56,324 bases of DNA from CAIKZY01 sp044345075 (GCA_044345075.1 JBIJBU010000001.1:1-56324); one strand, 5' to 3'. Counted from the stretch's first letter, positions 8,383 through 17,323 are shown. The notes: a model not told the origin generated them from the sequence alone. Numbers and translations are program-made.

Positions 8383-9920
8383 GACCGAGAGTCTAGAAGG
8401 CCCATCAGAGCCGCGATGCCGAGTACGGATCGGGGTGCGTAAGCGGTTCGCCAGAGGCCGCCGTGATTGGCGAGCGCACTGAATTGATCCATTGGATTTG
8501 CCAGGGGAGTGTCGGGATTGGCAACCGAGGCGGGATTGCGAAGATCGTGCACGAGCAGGGCGGCCATCAGCACTGTCGAAGTTGCTGGCTCGAAGATCTC
8601 GACTCCGAACCGCCCTGCACCGGCGTAGGCAGCGGAGAGTGCTCGGTTCTTGATCACTGATTGCGTGCGAGTGGCAGGTGCGAGGTTCAAGGAGACGGGA
8701 ACGCCTTGTGCACGCGAATACAGGGCACGCCAGCGCTGAATGCGCTTGGCCAGGGCGTAGTTCGGGCCCTGTTGCGGAATCAAGGAGTCATTGATGCCGA
8801 TCTCGCGACCCTCAGGGGTGACGTAGACATCGGGATAGTTCGGCTCGAACTGGCCCGCCATGCGAAGTGGCGCCTGGAAGAGAGCGGCAAAGCCGCGTGC
8901 GTCCCAACGCCGCTGCGCCTCGGTCACGGCCTCGATCGGCACCATGAATACGTCGGTAGGCGTGGCCAGGAATGCGAGCGTGATGTCGTCGCGGCGATTG
9001 ATGAGGTCATCGGCTATCGCATCTGCAGCGACTGAGAGAAGTGCGTGTGTTGCCCCATCGGCGTAGGCATACGTGCCCAGAACGAAAGGCTGATCAATGA
9101 CATCGAGCCAGGTACGGATCTCGGGTGCGTGCGTCAGCAGATTCACGCCGGCATGCTGCGCCACGTTGATGTCGTCATCCGGGTGCAACAGGCCCCCAAC
9201 AACAAAGGGCGGCTGACCCTCGGCGTCGAGTGCGATCGGGATGCGCATTGCTCCCGCAGTGCTGCGAGTCGTCTGAATCAGCTTCTCCCACAGTGTCGGG
9301 CGTGGCAGATCGACGGCGTGAATACGTGCGCCCCAGCGCAGGAGTGACCGAGTCGGACCCATCTCCGCCGAGGCACCAAGAATCGCGACATCGACATCAG
9401 TGAGATCGAGCCAGTCCGGGTTGTCGAGCACCGCGTGCATGGCCACGGCGAAACCCGGCTCGGCGATTCCGTCGCGCACCCACGTGTCGATCTGGGTGCG
9501 CAGTTCAGCCCCGAAGAGCCGCTTGCCGCGATACGGGACCGAGAGATCCTTTTCCCTCGCGGCGTGTCCGCGCACATCAACAGAGGCGAGGCCAGGTGCA
9601 GAGAACATTGCCATGGCCTCAGCAAGCGACTGCTCGACTCCATTGCGGCTCATGCGGAAACGCCGATGCGCAGACGAAAGTCCCTGCTCGGCGACACTCA
9701 GGGCAGCAGCCGGCGAAGAGGTCGCGCTGACGATGATGTCGCGCAGGGGTGTCAGGTAGCCCGATCGCCAGTCACGGGTGTGCTCGATACGAGCGGCGAG
9801 ATCTGGATCAATCTCACGGACGCTGTCAGCGAAGATGGCTCGACCGGTAGCACTCGTACTGCGCTCACCATCACCGCCGGCAGGAAAGCAGACGCCTTCC
9901 GGTGACTGATTCGATGCCAT
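8379..9920 (-). CDS. Conserved hypothetical protein with Rossmann-like segment
   Basis: I do not recognise a characterised family for this 513-aa protein. No signal peptide or membrane helices are visible. The middle holds a Rossmann-like segment, DVDVAILGASAEMGPTRSLL followed by GARIHAVDLPRP, which resembles a nucleotide or SAM-binding fold. Later conserved-looking pieces are VGGLLHPDDDINVAQHAGVN, APEIRTWL and LGTYAYADGATHALLS. It starts 19 bp after the ferredoxin reductase stop and overlaps the L,D-transpeptidase start by 4 bp, so it is co-transcribed with the ring-cleavage genes. A role in that pathway is inference from position only. Confidence 0.75.
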   Translation of the reverse strand: MASNQSPEGVCFPAGGDGERSTSATGRAIFADSVREIDPDLAARIEHTRDWRSGYLTPLRDIIVSATSSPAAALSVAEQGLSSAHRRFRMSRNGVEQSLAEAMAMFSAPGLASVDVRGHAAREKDLSVPYRGKRLFGAELRTQIDTWVRDGIAEPGFAVAMHAVLDNPDWLDLTDVDVAILGASAEMGPTRSLLRWGARIHAVDLPRPTLWEKLIQTTRSTAGAMRIPIALDAEGQPPFVVGGLLHPDDDINVAQHAGVNLLTHAPEIRTWLDVIDQPFVLGTYAYADGATHALLSVAADAIADDLINRRDDITLAFLATPTDVFMVPIEAVTEAQRRWDARGFAALFQAPLRMAGQFEPNYPDVYVTPEGREIGINDSLIPQQGPNYALAKRIQRWRALYSRAQGVPVSLNLAPATRTQSVIKNRALSAAYAGAGRFGVEIFEPATSTVLMAALLVHDLRNPASVANPDTPLANPMDQFSALANHGGLWRTAYAPRSVLGIAALMGLLDSRS

Positions 9921-9939
9921 TAGCGCAGATTAGTCGGAT

Positions 9940-11115
9940 TCAGCCGCGTTCCATCAGAAGCTTGCGATACGGCGCGAGTTCCGATGTCTTGTCGATTCCG
10001 ATAACACCGACGAGGCCTGAGTCGTCAAAGTACTCAGCGATGCATGCCTCATCGGCAGTGCCCGCAACGATCTCGATGCGCGTGGCGTTACCGGGCATGC
10101 CGAAGGACTGGATCTTGTGGCTGTACTGATCGGACCAGAACGATGGCATCGCGGTGAACGGGGTCTGCGAGACCTCGTCGCCCGCAAGCAGGGCGGCGAG
10201 AGTCTGACCAGCGCGCTTGCCCGTCTCGGTTGGCATATTCCAGTGCTCGATCCGACGCTTAGGCCCGGAGAAGAGTGCGTTGTGATGGCGGGCAATATCG
10301 CCGACTGCCACCACATTGATCGTGCCGTCAACGATCATCGCGTCATCGACCGAGAGCCCGTCGCCGAGATCGAGACCATTGCCATCGAGCCACTCGACAT
10401 TGGCCACCGAGCCCACGGCTTCCACGACGATATCGGCTGGCAGGACTGTTCCGTCATCGAGCGTGGCAGATTCGACACGGTCATCGCCGTTAAAAGATGT
10501 GACGGTGCGTCCGAGGTAAAAGTTCACGCCATTGGCTTCGTGTCGGCGACGCATCCCGGCACCCAGCTCGGCGCCCAACGGGCGAATCATCGGCTCGGCA
10601 TCGAGAGCGACGATGTTCACCTCGCAGCCAACCTTGCGAGCGGTGGCTGCAACCTCACAGCCGATAAAGCCGGCACCCATGATGAGCACCTTGGCGCCGG
10701 GAACGAGCGCCGCCCGAAGTGCGCGGGCATCCTCGGCTGTGCGCAATACGACTCGACCCGTCTGCGGGCCGGGGATCGGAAGTCTGCGGGGGCGAATGCC
10801 GGCAGCGACAGCGAGGGCATCGAACTGCAGAACAGTTCCGTCAGCGAGGGTGACGGTGCCCTCGTTGATGCTGGAGGTCACTGCAGGTGAACCGAGTTTC
10901 CAGGTGACGTCATCCACGTGGGCCTTGCGGCGGAACTCGAGATCTGCGACCTCGACTCCGCCCGCGAGCGCCTCCTTCGACAGTGGCGGTCGGTTGTACG
11001 GCAGATGGATCTCGTCACCGACGATGGTGACCTCACCTGCGTAACCTGACGCGCGCAGAGTCTCGGCTACGCGCAGACCGCCGAGGCCTGCGCCGATGAT
11101 GACGACGCCGGCCAT
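9940..11115 (-). CDS. FAD-dependent ferredoxin reductase (P450/oxygenase electron-transfer type)
   Basis: A 391-aa pyridine-nucleotide-disulfide-oxidoreductase-fold protein of the putidaredoxin/rubredoxin reductase class. It has an N-terminal FAD motif IGAGLGGLRVAE (residues 6-17), YNRPPLSKE, a central NAD(P)H motif MGAGFIGCEVA and the second FAD contact VVAVGDIARH. It would pass electrons from NAD(P)H to the ferredoxin encoded 3 bp upstream. No redox-active CxxxxC pair is present, as expected for this class. The ferredoxin and P450 genes nearby make a three-component P450 system likely. Confidence 0.9.
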   Translation of the reverse strand: MAGVVIIGAGLGGLRVAETLRASGYAGEVTIVGDEIHLPYNRPPLSKEALAGGVEVADLEFRRKAHVDDVTWKLGSPAVTSSINEGTVTLADGTVLQFDALAVAAGIRPRRLPIPGPQTGRVVLRTAEDARALRAALVPGAKVLIMGAGFIGCEVAATARKVGCEVNIVALDAEPMIRPLGAELGAGMRRRHEANGVNFYLGRTVTSFNGDDRVESATLDDGTVLPADIVVEAVGSVANVEWLDGNGLDLGDGLSVDDAMIVDGTINVVAVGDIARHHNALFSGPKRRIEHWNMPTETGKRAGQTLAALLAGDEVSQTPFTAMPSFWSDQYSHKIQSFGMPGNATRIEIVAGTADEACIAEYFDDSGLVGVIGIDKTSELAPYRKLLMERG

Positions 11116-11117
11116 GA

Positions 11118-11306
11118 CTAGGAGATCTCGATGGCCTGCATCGGGCAGACGTCAGCGGCGCTCTCGACATCAGCGCGACGATCGTCGGCAACCTCAGCGA
11201 CGTAGACGATGTGCCCGGCAGCATCGAGGGAGAAGACGTCAGGTGCCTCGAAGCAGCACTGGCCGTAGTGCTGGCACTTGTCCATGTCGATGGTGACCTT
11301 GATCAT
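11118..11306 (-). CDS. 3Fe-4S ferredoxin
   Basis: A 62-aa ferredoxin with the cluster pattern Cys11-x5-Cys17 ... Cys54-Pro. The position that would hold the fourth ligand of a 4Fe-4S cluster is Tyr14, so a 3Fe-4S cluster is expected. Cys18 is an extra residue beside the ligand. This is the usual electron donor of actinobacterial P450s. It starts where the upstream HpaG-like gene stops (1-bp overlap) and is followed 3 bp later by the reductase, so donor and reductase are made together. Confidence 0.93.
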   Translation of the reverse strand: MIKVTIDMDKCQHYGQCCFEAPDVFSLDAAGHIVYVAEVADDRRADVESAADVCPMQAIEIS

Positions 11307-12184
11307 TACTTCTTCTCCTCAACGGTTGACGGGTAGAGATCCTTCGAAGGGGTGCGGATACCGCGGAACTCCCAGTCGCCGCCCTTGGCGGTCGAGATGA
11401 CCTCTTCGCTCTCGGTCGGCTGCGCACCGACATCGGTGCGAATGGGAGTGGGGCCTTCCACGATCACGTTGGTCAGCGAGCCCAGGCCCTCGACCTCGAC
11501 GGTGACGACATCACCGGGGTAGACCGTGCGCGAGAACGCCGGGGTGCCGGAGAACAGGATGTCGCCGGGCACGAGCGTGATGGTGCGCGCGATATCGGCG
11601 ACCAGGTAGTGCATGTCCCATTCCATCTCGGCGGTCGTGGAGTCCTGCTTCACGACGCCATTCACGATGGTGCGGATGCGCTTGTTGCGGAAGTCCCAGT
11701 CGGTGACCAGGCCCGGCCCGATGGGCGCCAATGTGTCAGCACCCTTGACCCGAAGCATCGAGCCGGCATCGGTATCGCGGAAGTCGTGCAGGCCGTAGTC
11801 GTTGCCGATCGTGTAGCCGGCGATGTACTCGCCTGCCTCATCGGGCGAGATGTTGCGGCAGGTCTTGCCGATGACGATGACGATCTCGCCCTCGTAGTTC
11901 AGCCACTTGCAGCCATTCGGGCGCACGACCGCGCCGTTGTGTGAATTGATTGCCGTGATGGGCTTGTGGAAGTACGTGGGAGCCGGCGGCAGCTTGGTCA
12001 TGAATTCCTGAGTACGCGAGTCGTAGTTCAGGTGAACGCAGATGATCTTCGTGGGCTCCACGGGCGCAAGGTGAGTCGCATCGGCGATCGCTACCACTCG
12101 GCCGTCGCCGGCAATGAGATTCTCGCCATCGCGCACGACCTGCACGGGTGCGCCATCGAGGAGGATCCTTCGGTATTCGGTCAC
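11306..12184 (-). CDS. hpaG: Fumarylacetoacetate hydrolase-family protein, HpaG-like
   Basis: A 292-aa FAH-superfamily enzyme. The C-terminal domain contains NYEGEIVIVIGK (metal-binding glutamates), NDYGLHDFRD, KGADTLAPIGP and DILFSGTPA. In the homoprotocatechuate pathway such proteins decarboxylate or isomerise the ring-cleavage product after HpaE (5-oxopent-3-ene-1,2,5-tricarboxylate decarboxylase / HHDD isomerase). Its ATG overlaps the extradiol dioxygenase stop by 4 bp. The FAH family is broad, so HpaG is chosen mainly from the adjoining hpaD and hpaE homologues. An unrelated acylpyruvase activity is less likely here. Confidence 0.82.
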   Translation of the reverse strand: MTEYRRILLDGAPVQVVRDGENLIAGDGRVVAIADATHLAPVEPTKIICVHLNYDSRTQEFMTKLPPAPTYFHKPITAINSHNGAVVRPNGCKWLNYEGEIVIVIGKTCRNISPDEAGEYIAGYTIGNDYGLHDFRDTDAGSMLRVKGADTLAPIGPGLVTDWDFRNKRIRTIVNGVVKQDSTTAEMEWDMHYLVADIARTITLVPGDILFSGTPAFSRTVYPGDVVTVEVEGLGSLTNVIVEGPTPIRTDVGAQPTESEEVISTAKGGDWEFRGIRTPSKDLYPSTVEEKK

Positions 12185-13080
12185 GCTTCTGCCCTTCGAG
12201 TTGTCCAGCCGGTGTCGGGTCGATCGAACCAGACATGAACCTGGCTCGTGCCAATGGAGTTTTCGTAGTCGCTGATCTGCACGCCCGGAGCTGAGAAATC
12301 ACGTTCACCGAGGGCAGCAGCCATCATCACGTAGTGCGCGAACTTCGCTTCAGGACGGACCTTGAGGAATTCCGGCATGGTGTCGAGCACGAGATCGTGA
12401 CGACCTTCCTTGAACCAGTCGAGACGCTGGTAGTCGGCCTCGCGGGCTTCCGGGCTGAAGATGTGCGAGGGATCGCTGGACTCGTGCTTGCGCAGTTCGC
12501 GCAGCGGATAGAACGTGTGCGACAGGGAACCGGTCGCGATGATGATGACCTTGCGATCGCTCTTGCGAATGGCTTCGCCGATTGCCCGACCCACGCGTAG
12601 GAAATCCTCGGTATCAGCGGTCTGACACACGCTCACCGAGATCCAGGACTTGTCAGGATTTCCCTTGCCGAGGTAACTCCAGATGTTCACGGAGGGGTAG
12701 TAGATCGGCAGGTAGTGATCATCATTCGCGGTGATCCAGGTGTCGTGCGGAGCACCCTCGGCTGCGATCAAGTGCGCGAGTTCGGGGTCGCCCTTCCAGT
12801 CGTAGGGAATGCGGCACATACCGCGCGGCAGCTCCTCGGCCGTGAAGAGACCCGAGCGACGATCCTGTGCGGTGACGATGAATTCGACTGTCGTGAACCA
12901 GTGCGAGTCGAGCAGCAGCACGGTGTCGTAGTCATAGGTGTCGAAGACGTCGCGGCGCAGTTTCTCGAGTGCCGGGACTAGCGAGATCTCCTTGCCCTCA
13001 TTGAGCTCGTAACGAGTCTCCTTCGGCAACATGATGGTCGGCACATGCGACAGCAGACCGGCTGCGACTACCTCACCCAT
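12181..13080 (-). CDS. hpaD: 3,4-dihydroxyphenylacetate 2,3-dioxygenase, LigB superfamily
   Basis: A 299-aa class III extradiol dioxygenase. Metal ligands expected for this fold are visible: His12 (LLSHVPT) and His60 (LLLDSHWF), with a C-terminal Glu in DYENSIGTSQ. The catalytic-site His is in TGSLSHTFY. It would cleave homoprotocatechuate (3,4-dihydroxyphenylacetate) using Fe(II) or Mn(II) and O2. I chose the ATG at 13080 because homologues start MG and AGGAG precedes it; an in-frame ATG at 13095 overlaps the hpaE stop and adds five residues. Related catecholic acids are possible substrates. Confidence 0.88.
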   Translation of the reverse strand: MGEVVAAGLLSHVPTIMLPKETRYELNEGKEISLVPALEKLRRDVFDTYDYDTVLLLDSHWFTTVEFIVTAQDRRSGLFTAEELPRGMCRIPYDWKGDPELAHLIAAEGAPHDTWITANDDHYLPIYYPSVNIWSYLGKGNPDKSWISVSVCQTADTEDFLRVGRAIGEAIRKSDRKVIIIATGSLSHTFYPLRELRKHESSDPSHIFSPEAREADYQRLDWFKEGRHDLVLDTMPEFLKVRPEAKFAHYVMMAAALGERDFSAPGVQISDYENSIGTSQVHVWFDRPDTGWTTRRAEA

Positions 13081-13085
13081 GACTC

Positions 13086-14546
13086 CTACTTCCATCCGTT
13101 CGGTGCGAACACGGTGTTCTTGACGTCAGCGTAGAAATCAAATGACCACAAGCCGCCCTCGCGACCGATGCCTGAACGCTTCGAGCCGCCGAACGGCGCT
13201 GAGAGATCGCGAACGAAGAAGCAGTTCACCCAGATCGTGCCGGCGACCAGGAACTTCGTGAAGGCCTCTGCACGCTCGCGATTGCCACTGACGACGCAGG
13301 CTGCGAGCCCGAACTCAGTGCCATTGGCGAGTGCCAGGCCTTCCTCGTCGGTGTCGAAGGTTTGCATCGTGAGAACGGGGCCGAAGACCTCTTGCGTGAG
13401 GATCTCGCTGCCCGCAGGTGCGTCGATCACGAGTGTCGGCTTGATGTAGTGAGTGCCGAGTGCGGAGTTCACTTCGCCGCCGTACGCGATCGTTGCGCCG
13501 TCGTTCTTCGCACGCTCGATGAAACCGGTGACGCGCTCCACATGCTTGAGGTGGATATTCGGCCCGATCTGGGTTTCCTCATCGCGCGGATCGCCCTGCT
13601 TGATCTGCGCAGCACGCTCAGCGAACTTTGCGGCGAACGCCTCGGCAATGCCCTTCTGTACGAGCAGTCGAGTGCCAGCAAGGCACACCTGGCCGGCGTT
13701 GTCGTACTGCTCGATCGCGAGCTCAACAGCGAGATCGAGATCGGCGTCGTCGAGGATCACTGTCGGGCTCTTGCCGCCGAGTTCGAATGAGCACGGGATC
13801 AGATTCTCAGCGGCTGCGCGAGCGACGGTCTTCGCGGTGGGCACCGAGCCGGTGAAGCAGATGCGCGAGACATCGGGATTCTCGGTGAGAGGTGCACCGG
13901 CCTCGACGCCGAAGCCCTGCACGACATTGAACACACCTGCGGGCAGGCCTGCCTCATGTGCGAGCTGTGCGAAGTACGAAGCCGTGAGCGGTGCCCACTC
14001 CGGTGGCTTGAGCACCACAGTGTCGCCCGAGGCCAGTGCCGGCCCGATGCGCCAGGTGGCGAGCATCAGTGGTGCATTCCACGGCGTGATGATTACCGCA
14101 ACACCGGAGGGATCCCAGGTGACGTGGTTGGTGTGACCGCGTGTTTCGAACTCAGGGTGCTTGAGATCGTTCATCGCGTAGTCAGCGAAGTAGCGGATGT
14201 TCATGACGACGCGGGGCATGACTCCGCGGCGATGCGAGCGCAGCAGCGAACCGTTGTCGTGAGTCTCGAGCTGGGCGAGCTCCTCGATGTGCGCCTCGAT
14301 GTTGTCGGCAACCTTGTGCAAGATCGCGCCGCGCTCCTGCGGGCTCAACTTGGCCCAGGCAGGGAAGGCGGCCTTGGCCGCGGCGACTGCGGCATCGGCT
14401 TCGGCGCGACCGCCTCGGCTGACCTGCGCGATCACGGTGCCGTCGATGGGGGAGACCGAGTCGAAGGTGTCGGCGGAAGCTACCCGCTGACCCCCGATCC
14501 AGTGCCGGGTATCAACCGTGACGCCGGCAACGGTGGCAGTCGACAT
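13086..14546 (-). CDS. hpaE: Aldehyde dehydrogenase, HpaE-like (CHMS dehydrogenase)
   Basis: A 486-aa NAD(P)+ aldehyde dehydrogenase with all catalytic landmarks: Asn157 (TPWNAP), Lys180 (VVLKPPEW), Glu255 (FELGGKSP) and Cys288 (GQVCLAG). Next to an HpaD homologue the expected substrate is 5-carboxymethyl-2-hydroxymuconic semialdehyde. An earlier step on an amine-derived aldehyde is also possible. I chose ATG 14546 (MSTATVAG); a longer frame upstream lies in the promoter region that carries the MarR-type sites. It is the first gene of the minus-strand operon and is divergent from a GATase-type hydrolase gene. Confidence 0.85.
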   Translation of the reverse strand: MSTATVAGVTVDTRHWIGGQRVASADTFDSVSPIDGTVIAQVSRGGRAEADAAVAAAKAAFPAWAKLSPQERGAILHKVADNIEAHIEELAQLETHDNGSLLRSHRRGVMPRVVMNIRYFADYAMNDLKHPEFETRGHTNHVTWDPSGVAVIITPWNAPLMLATWRIGPALASGDTVVLKPPEWAPLTASYFAQLAHEAGLPAGVFNVVQGFGVEAGAPLTENPDVSRICFTGSVPTAKTVARAAAENLIPCSFELGGKSPTVILDDADLDLAVELAIEQYDNAGQVCLAGTRLLVQKGIAEAFAAKFAERAAQIKQGDPRDEETQIGPNIHLKHVERVTGFIERAKNDGATIAYGGEVNSALGTHYIKPTLVIDAPAGSEILTQEVFGPVLTMQTFDTDEEGLALANGTEFGLAACVVSGNRERAEAFTKFLVAGTIWVNCFFVRDLSAPFGGSKRSGIGREGGLWSFDFYADVKNTVFAPNGWK

Positions 14547-14563
14547 CTGTGCTCTCATTCGTC

Positions 14564-14610
14564 GTTCGGAAAGTATGCTGATCGCAATTCTAGATCGTTC
14601 GGACCCTAAC
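14564..14610. promoter_or_regulatory. MarR-type operator (site A) plus half-site in the hpaE / GATase divergent promoter
   Basis: GTTCGGACCCTAAC at 14597-14610 matches the core GTTCGG-NN-CCGAAC with one mismatch, and its left flank AGATC matches the best sites. A second GTTCGG half-site lies at 14564-14569, 33 bp away (about three helical turns). The site is 36 bp from the GATase GTG and 50 bp from the hpaE ATG, so one protein could control both directions. Confidence 0.65.
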
Positions 14611-14646
14611 GGAATACGGGTCCGGCCACCAGCCTTTGGAGGAATT

Positions 14647-15345
14647 GTGACCCGTCCGCGCATTGCGATCCTGGGCAGGTTCACCGAATCGGCGAGTGCC
14701 TTGCGCTACCGCGGTCTGGTCAGCTCCCGTGCCCTCCTGGAATACGTCTGGGCCGCCGGCGGCGACCCCATGACCTTGCTGCCTGGCAGTGACGCTGATG
14801 CTCTCGACTGGGAGGCCCGACTCCGGGGTTTTGAAGGAGTACTGCTCCCTGGTGGCGGTGATATCCGTCCGACTCGTTACGGCAAGGGTGACGATGATCC
14901 GACCCTGTACGACATGGACGACATGCAGGATGAGTCCGACTTCACACTTACCCGCTACTGCCTTGACCAGGGGATCCCGATGCTCGCGGTCTGCCGCGGC
15001 CTGCATGTGCTCAACGTGGTGACGGGCGGCACCCTTGTGGTGGACATGCCCGATCACCACCGTCATGTGGTGCACGACGTGACCTTGAGCGAGGGCGCTA
15101 CAGCCCTGGGAATCACGGATTCGCACGTGGCTGCGTCCTGCTACCACCATCAGGCGGTCGAGCGCGTGGGCGACGGGCTGACCGTCATCGGAATGTCAGC
15201 AGACGGCATCGTGGAGGCAGTCGTCGCCGATGCGAAGGCCTGGACAGTCGGCGTGCAATGGCACCCGGAGGACACCTACGCCAGCGATGAGCACCAGATG
15301 CAGCTGATGCGGCGCCTCGTGCAGGAGTCGTCGAGCGTTCTCTGA
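14647..15345 (+). CDS. Class I glutamine amidotransferase-like hydrolase (peptidase C26, PuuD-like)
   Basis: A 232-aa protein with the catalytic triad Cys116 (AVCRGLHVLN), His206 and Glu208 (QWHPEDT). LLPGGGDIRPTRYG is typical of the C26 gamma-glutamyl hydrolases such as PuuD. These cleave gamma-glutamyl amides, releasing glutamate, after a GS-like enzyme has capped an amine. The GTG at 14647 is supported by a strong GGAGGAATT before it, and homology begins there. It shares operator site A with hpaE and lies 3.5 kb from a GS-family gene carrying the same operator. The exact gamma-glutamyl substrate is unknown. Confidence 0.88.
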   Translation: MTRPRIAILGRFTESASALRYRGLVSSRALLEYVWAAGGDPMTLLPGSDADALDWEARLRGFEGVLLPGGGDIRPTRYGKGDDDPTLYDMDDMQDESDFTLTRYCLDQGIPMLAVCRGLHVLNVVTGGTLVVDMPDHHRHVVHDVTLSEGATALGITDSHVAASCYHHQAVERVGDGLTVIGMSADGIVEAVVADAKAWTVGVQWHPEDTYASDEHQMQLMRRLVQESSSVL

Positions 15346-15361
15346 CTAGGGCAAGGAACGG

Positions 15362-15853
15362 CTAATTCGCGGCTTGCGTGATGCGGCGCAGGATGTCGGC
15401 AGCCACGGGCTGCTCTGCCGAGGTGAGGTCGCGCACCACGTGGCGCTCAGCCTTGTTGAAGTCCGGGAAGAGCTTCTTCATCAGGCGCTTGCCCGAGGCA
15501 GTCAACTCGACCGTGACGAGGCGACCGTCCTTCTCGCCGCGCTTGCGCTCGACGAAGCCGCGGCCTTCGAGGGTGGTGAGCACCCCGCTCAGAGTGGCCT
15601 TGGAGACCCCGGCCTCGGAGGCGATCTCACGGGTCTCGGCGGTCTCCCAGATCCAGGCCACCCAGAGCACCACGAAGGCTGTCCAGGTGAGGTTGGACTT
15701 GGCCAGCACCGTGCGCTCCATGTGATTGCGGGCAGCATTGGCGGCGCGGAACAGGTTGGCGGTGACGGCCATGGCCTCGAAGTCGAGATCCATTCCGGCC
15801 AGGCGCGTAGCGACCTGGCTCTCGGTCTCGTCGAGAGTGTGCTGCCCGGGCAT
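15362..15853 (-). CDS. MarR-family transcriptional regulator
   Basis: A 163-aa winged-helix regulator. The recognition region is EIASEAGVSKATLSGVLTTL, followed by the wing ERKRGEKDGRLVTVELT with the Asp-Gly-Arg typical of MarR proteins. Helical ends form the dimer interface. Most such proteins repress genes until an aromatic or phenolic ligand binds. It is divergent from the P450 gene, and operator site B lies between them, so it is the best candidate binder of the GTTCGG-NN-CCGAAC palindromes in this region. Binding is inferred, not shown. Confidence 0.92.
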   Translation of the reverse strand: MPGQHTLDETESQVATRLAGMDLDFEAMAVTANLFRAANAARNHMERTVLAKSNLTWTAFVVLWVAWIWETAETREIASEAGVSKATLSGVLTTLEGRGFVERKRGEKDGRLVTVELTASGKRLMKKLFPDFNKAERHVVRDLTSAEQPVAADILRRITQAAN

Positions 15854-15943
15854 ATGGCCCCCATCTTGAGGTGAATCGTGAGGTGATTCGTGTGGCCTGT
15901 CGAGGCACGTGATCAGGAATTATTGCCCGAAGTCTGGCAACAC

Positions 15944-15996
15944 TTCACATGAATCGCCACATCGGTCTACAGTACTCAGATAGTTCGGACCCGAAC
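15944..15996 (+). promoter_or_regulatory. P450 promoter with MarR-type operator (site B)
   Basis: TTCACA (15944-15949) and TACAGT (15968-15973) are spaced 18 bp and could be the -35 and -10 boxes. Just downstream is the perfect core GTTCGGACCCGAAC (15983-15996). Its flanks extend the palindrome: AGAT on the left and GATCT on the right, with one mismatched pair. An operator just after the -10 box fits repression. The P450 ATG follows 22 bp later and marR lies on the other side. Confidence 0.7.
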
Positions 15997-16018
15997 GATC
16001 TTGAGTTCCGGAGGATTC

Positions 16019-17263
16019 ATGAGCACGCTGACCGATGTCACCCTGGCCGACCTGAGCCTCTTCGCTGATGGCGCCCCCTGGCAGGTCTTCGAAGATCTGC
16101 GCAAGAACTCGCCTGTCCACTGGAACGTGGAGGAGGCTCCGAACAACGGCTTCTGGTCGGTTACTCGCTACAACGACATCGTCGACGTGCTTCGCGACAC
16201 CGAGACCTACTCCAGCGAGATTGGCGCGGCCAATCTCGAGGAGCTCGACACTCGCCAGCTCGAAATCCGCAAGTCGATTCTGGAGACCGACGGCCCTCGT
16301 CACCGCGCCCTGCGCAAGATGCTGCAGCCGCAGTTCACCCCTCGCGCGCTCGCGGGCTACGAGACCTTCCTTCGCGGTATCACCGCCACGACCCTTGATC
16401 GTGCACTCGCCAAGGATCAGTTCGACTTCGTCGCCGACGTCGCCGCTGATTTCCCGATTCGCGTGCTGGCGCAGTTGCTCGACGTTCCCGAGTCCGACAT
16501 TCCTCAGCTGATCAAGTGGGGAAACAAGATGGTCGGAAATCAGGACCCCGAGCATGCCGATGTTCTCGCCGACAGCCCTGAAAGTGAGATGTACCGCGAT
16601 CTCCCGTTCCGTTCGCCGGCAGCTCTCGAGGTGTTCAAGTACGGGTACGAGCTCGCCTGGGGTCGCAAGGGTGGTAACGGAACCGACCTCGTGTCGGTGC
16701 TGATCAACACCGAGCCGTCTGACGGCATTGCTATCGATGCACGTGACTTCCGCAATTACTTCCTGCTGCTCGTCATCGCAGGCAACGAGACCACTCGCCA
16801 CACCATTACGCACACCATGAACAACCTGATGGCCAACCCCGATCAGCTTGCAATCCTTCGCGAGAAGCCCGAACTGATCCCGTGGGCCGTGGAGGAATTC
16901 CTGCGCATGGCTAGCCCGGTGCATCACTTCCGTCGTACCGCGCGGCACGAGACAGTGCTCAATGGCCAGGAGATCAAGGCCGGCGACAAGGTTGTCGTGT
17001 GGTTCGGCTCTGGCAATCGCGACGAGGAAATCTTCGCCGATCCCTACAAGTTCGACGTGCAGCGTCATCCGAATGAGCACATGTCCTTCGGCCGCGGTGG
17101 CCCGCATATGTGCCTGGGCAACTCACTCGCGCGCCTCGAGATCCAGATCATGTTCGAGGATCTTCTCTCTCGCGATGTTGATCTGATGCCCAATGGAAAA
17201 GCTGATTACGTGCTGAGCAACTTCGTGCACGGCTTCAAGCGCCTGCCGGTCAAGAAGGCGTAA
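16019..17263 (+). CDS. Cytochrome P450
   Basis: A 414-aa soluble class I bacterial P450. It has the I-helix AGNETTRHT (oxygen-binding groove), the K-helix ExxR in EEFLRMASP and the heme loop FGRGGPHMCLGNSLAR with thiolate ligand Cys365. Length is normal and there is no membrane anchor. GGAGG precedes the ATG at 16019. Electrons would come from the ferredoxin and reductase encoded at 9.9-11.3 kb, the nearest pair. It carries the best-conserved MarR-type operator. Hydroxylation or dealkylation of the pathway substrate is inferred. The substrate is unknown. Confidence 0.93.
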   Translation: MSTLTDVTLADLSLFADGAPWQVFEDLRKNSPVHWNVEEAPNNGFWSVTRYNDIVDVLRDTETYSSEIGAANLEELDTRQLEIRKSILETDGPRHRALRKMLQPQFTPRALAGYETFLRGITATTLDRALAKDQFDFVADVAADFPIRVLAQLLDVPESDIPQLIKWGNKMVGNQDPEHADVLADSPESEMYRDLPFRSPAALEVFKYGYELAWGRKGGNGTDLVSVLINTEPSDGIAIDARDFRNYFLLLVIAGNETTRHTITHTMNNLMANPDQLAILREKPELIPWAVEEFLRMASPVHHFRRTARHETVLNGQEIKAGDKVVVWFGSGNRDEEIFADPYKFDVQRHPNEHMSFGRGGPHMCLGNSLARLEIQIMFEDLLSRDVDLMPNGKADYVLSNFVHGFKRLPVKKA

Positions 17264-17280
17264 TTCATCCGAGCAATGAT

Positions 17281-17310
17281 GAAGGGCCGTCGACTACTCG
17301 CCGGCCCTTC
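17281..17310. terminator. Convergent hairpin terminator
   Basis: GAAGGGCCG (17281-17289) pairs with CGGCCCTTC (17302-17310), a 9-bp stem with a 12-nt loop, placed between the convergent P450 and GATase genes. There is no clear U tract, so it may serve both directions weakly. Confidence 0.6.
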
Positions 17311-17323
17311 GTCATCTCAGCTT

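Noticed and set aside
8829..8842. GTTCGG followed by CGAAC, similar to the MarR-type sites
   Set aside because: It lies inside the 513-aa coding region, the spacing is one base short, and the flanking AGATC/GATCT is absent; a chance match.
15920..17107. Long open minus-strand frame (about 395 codons) opposite the P450 gene
   Set aside because: It mirrors a gene with all P450 motifs, lacks any recognisable domain, and is what high-GC codon bias produces on the opposite strand.
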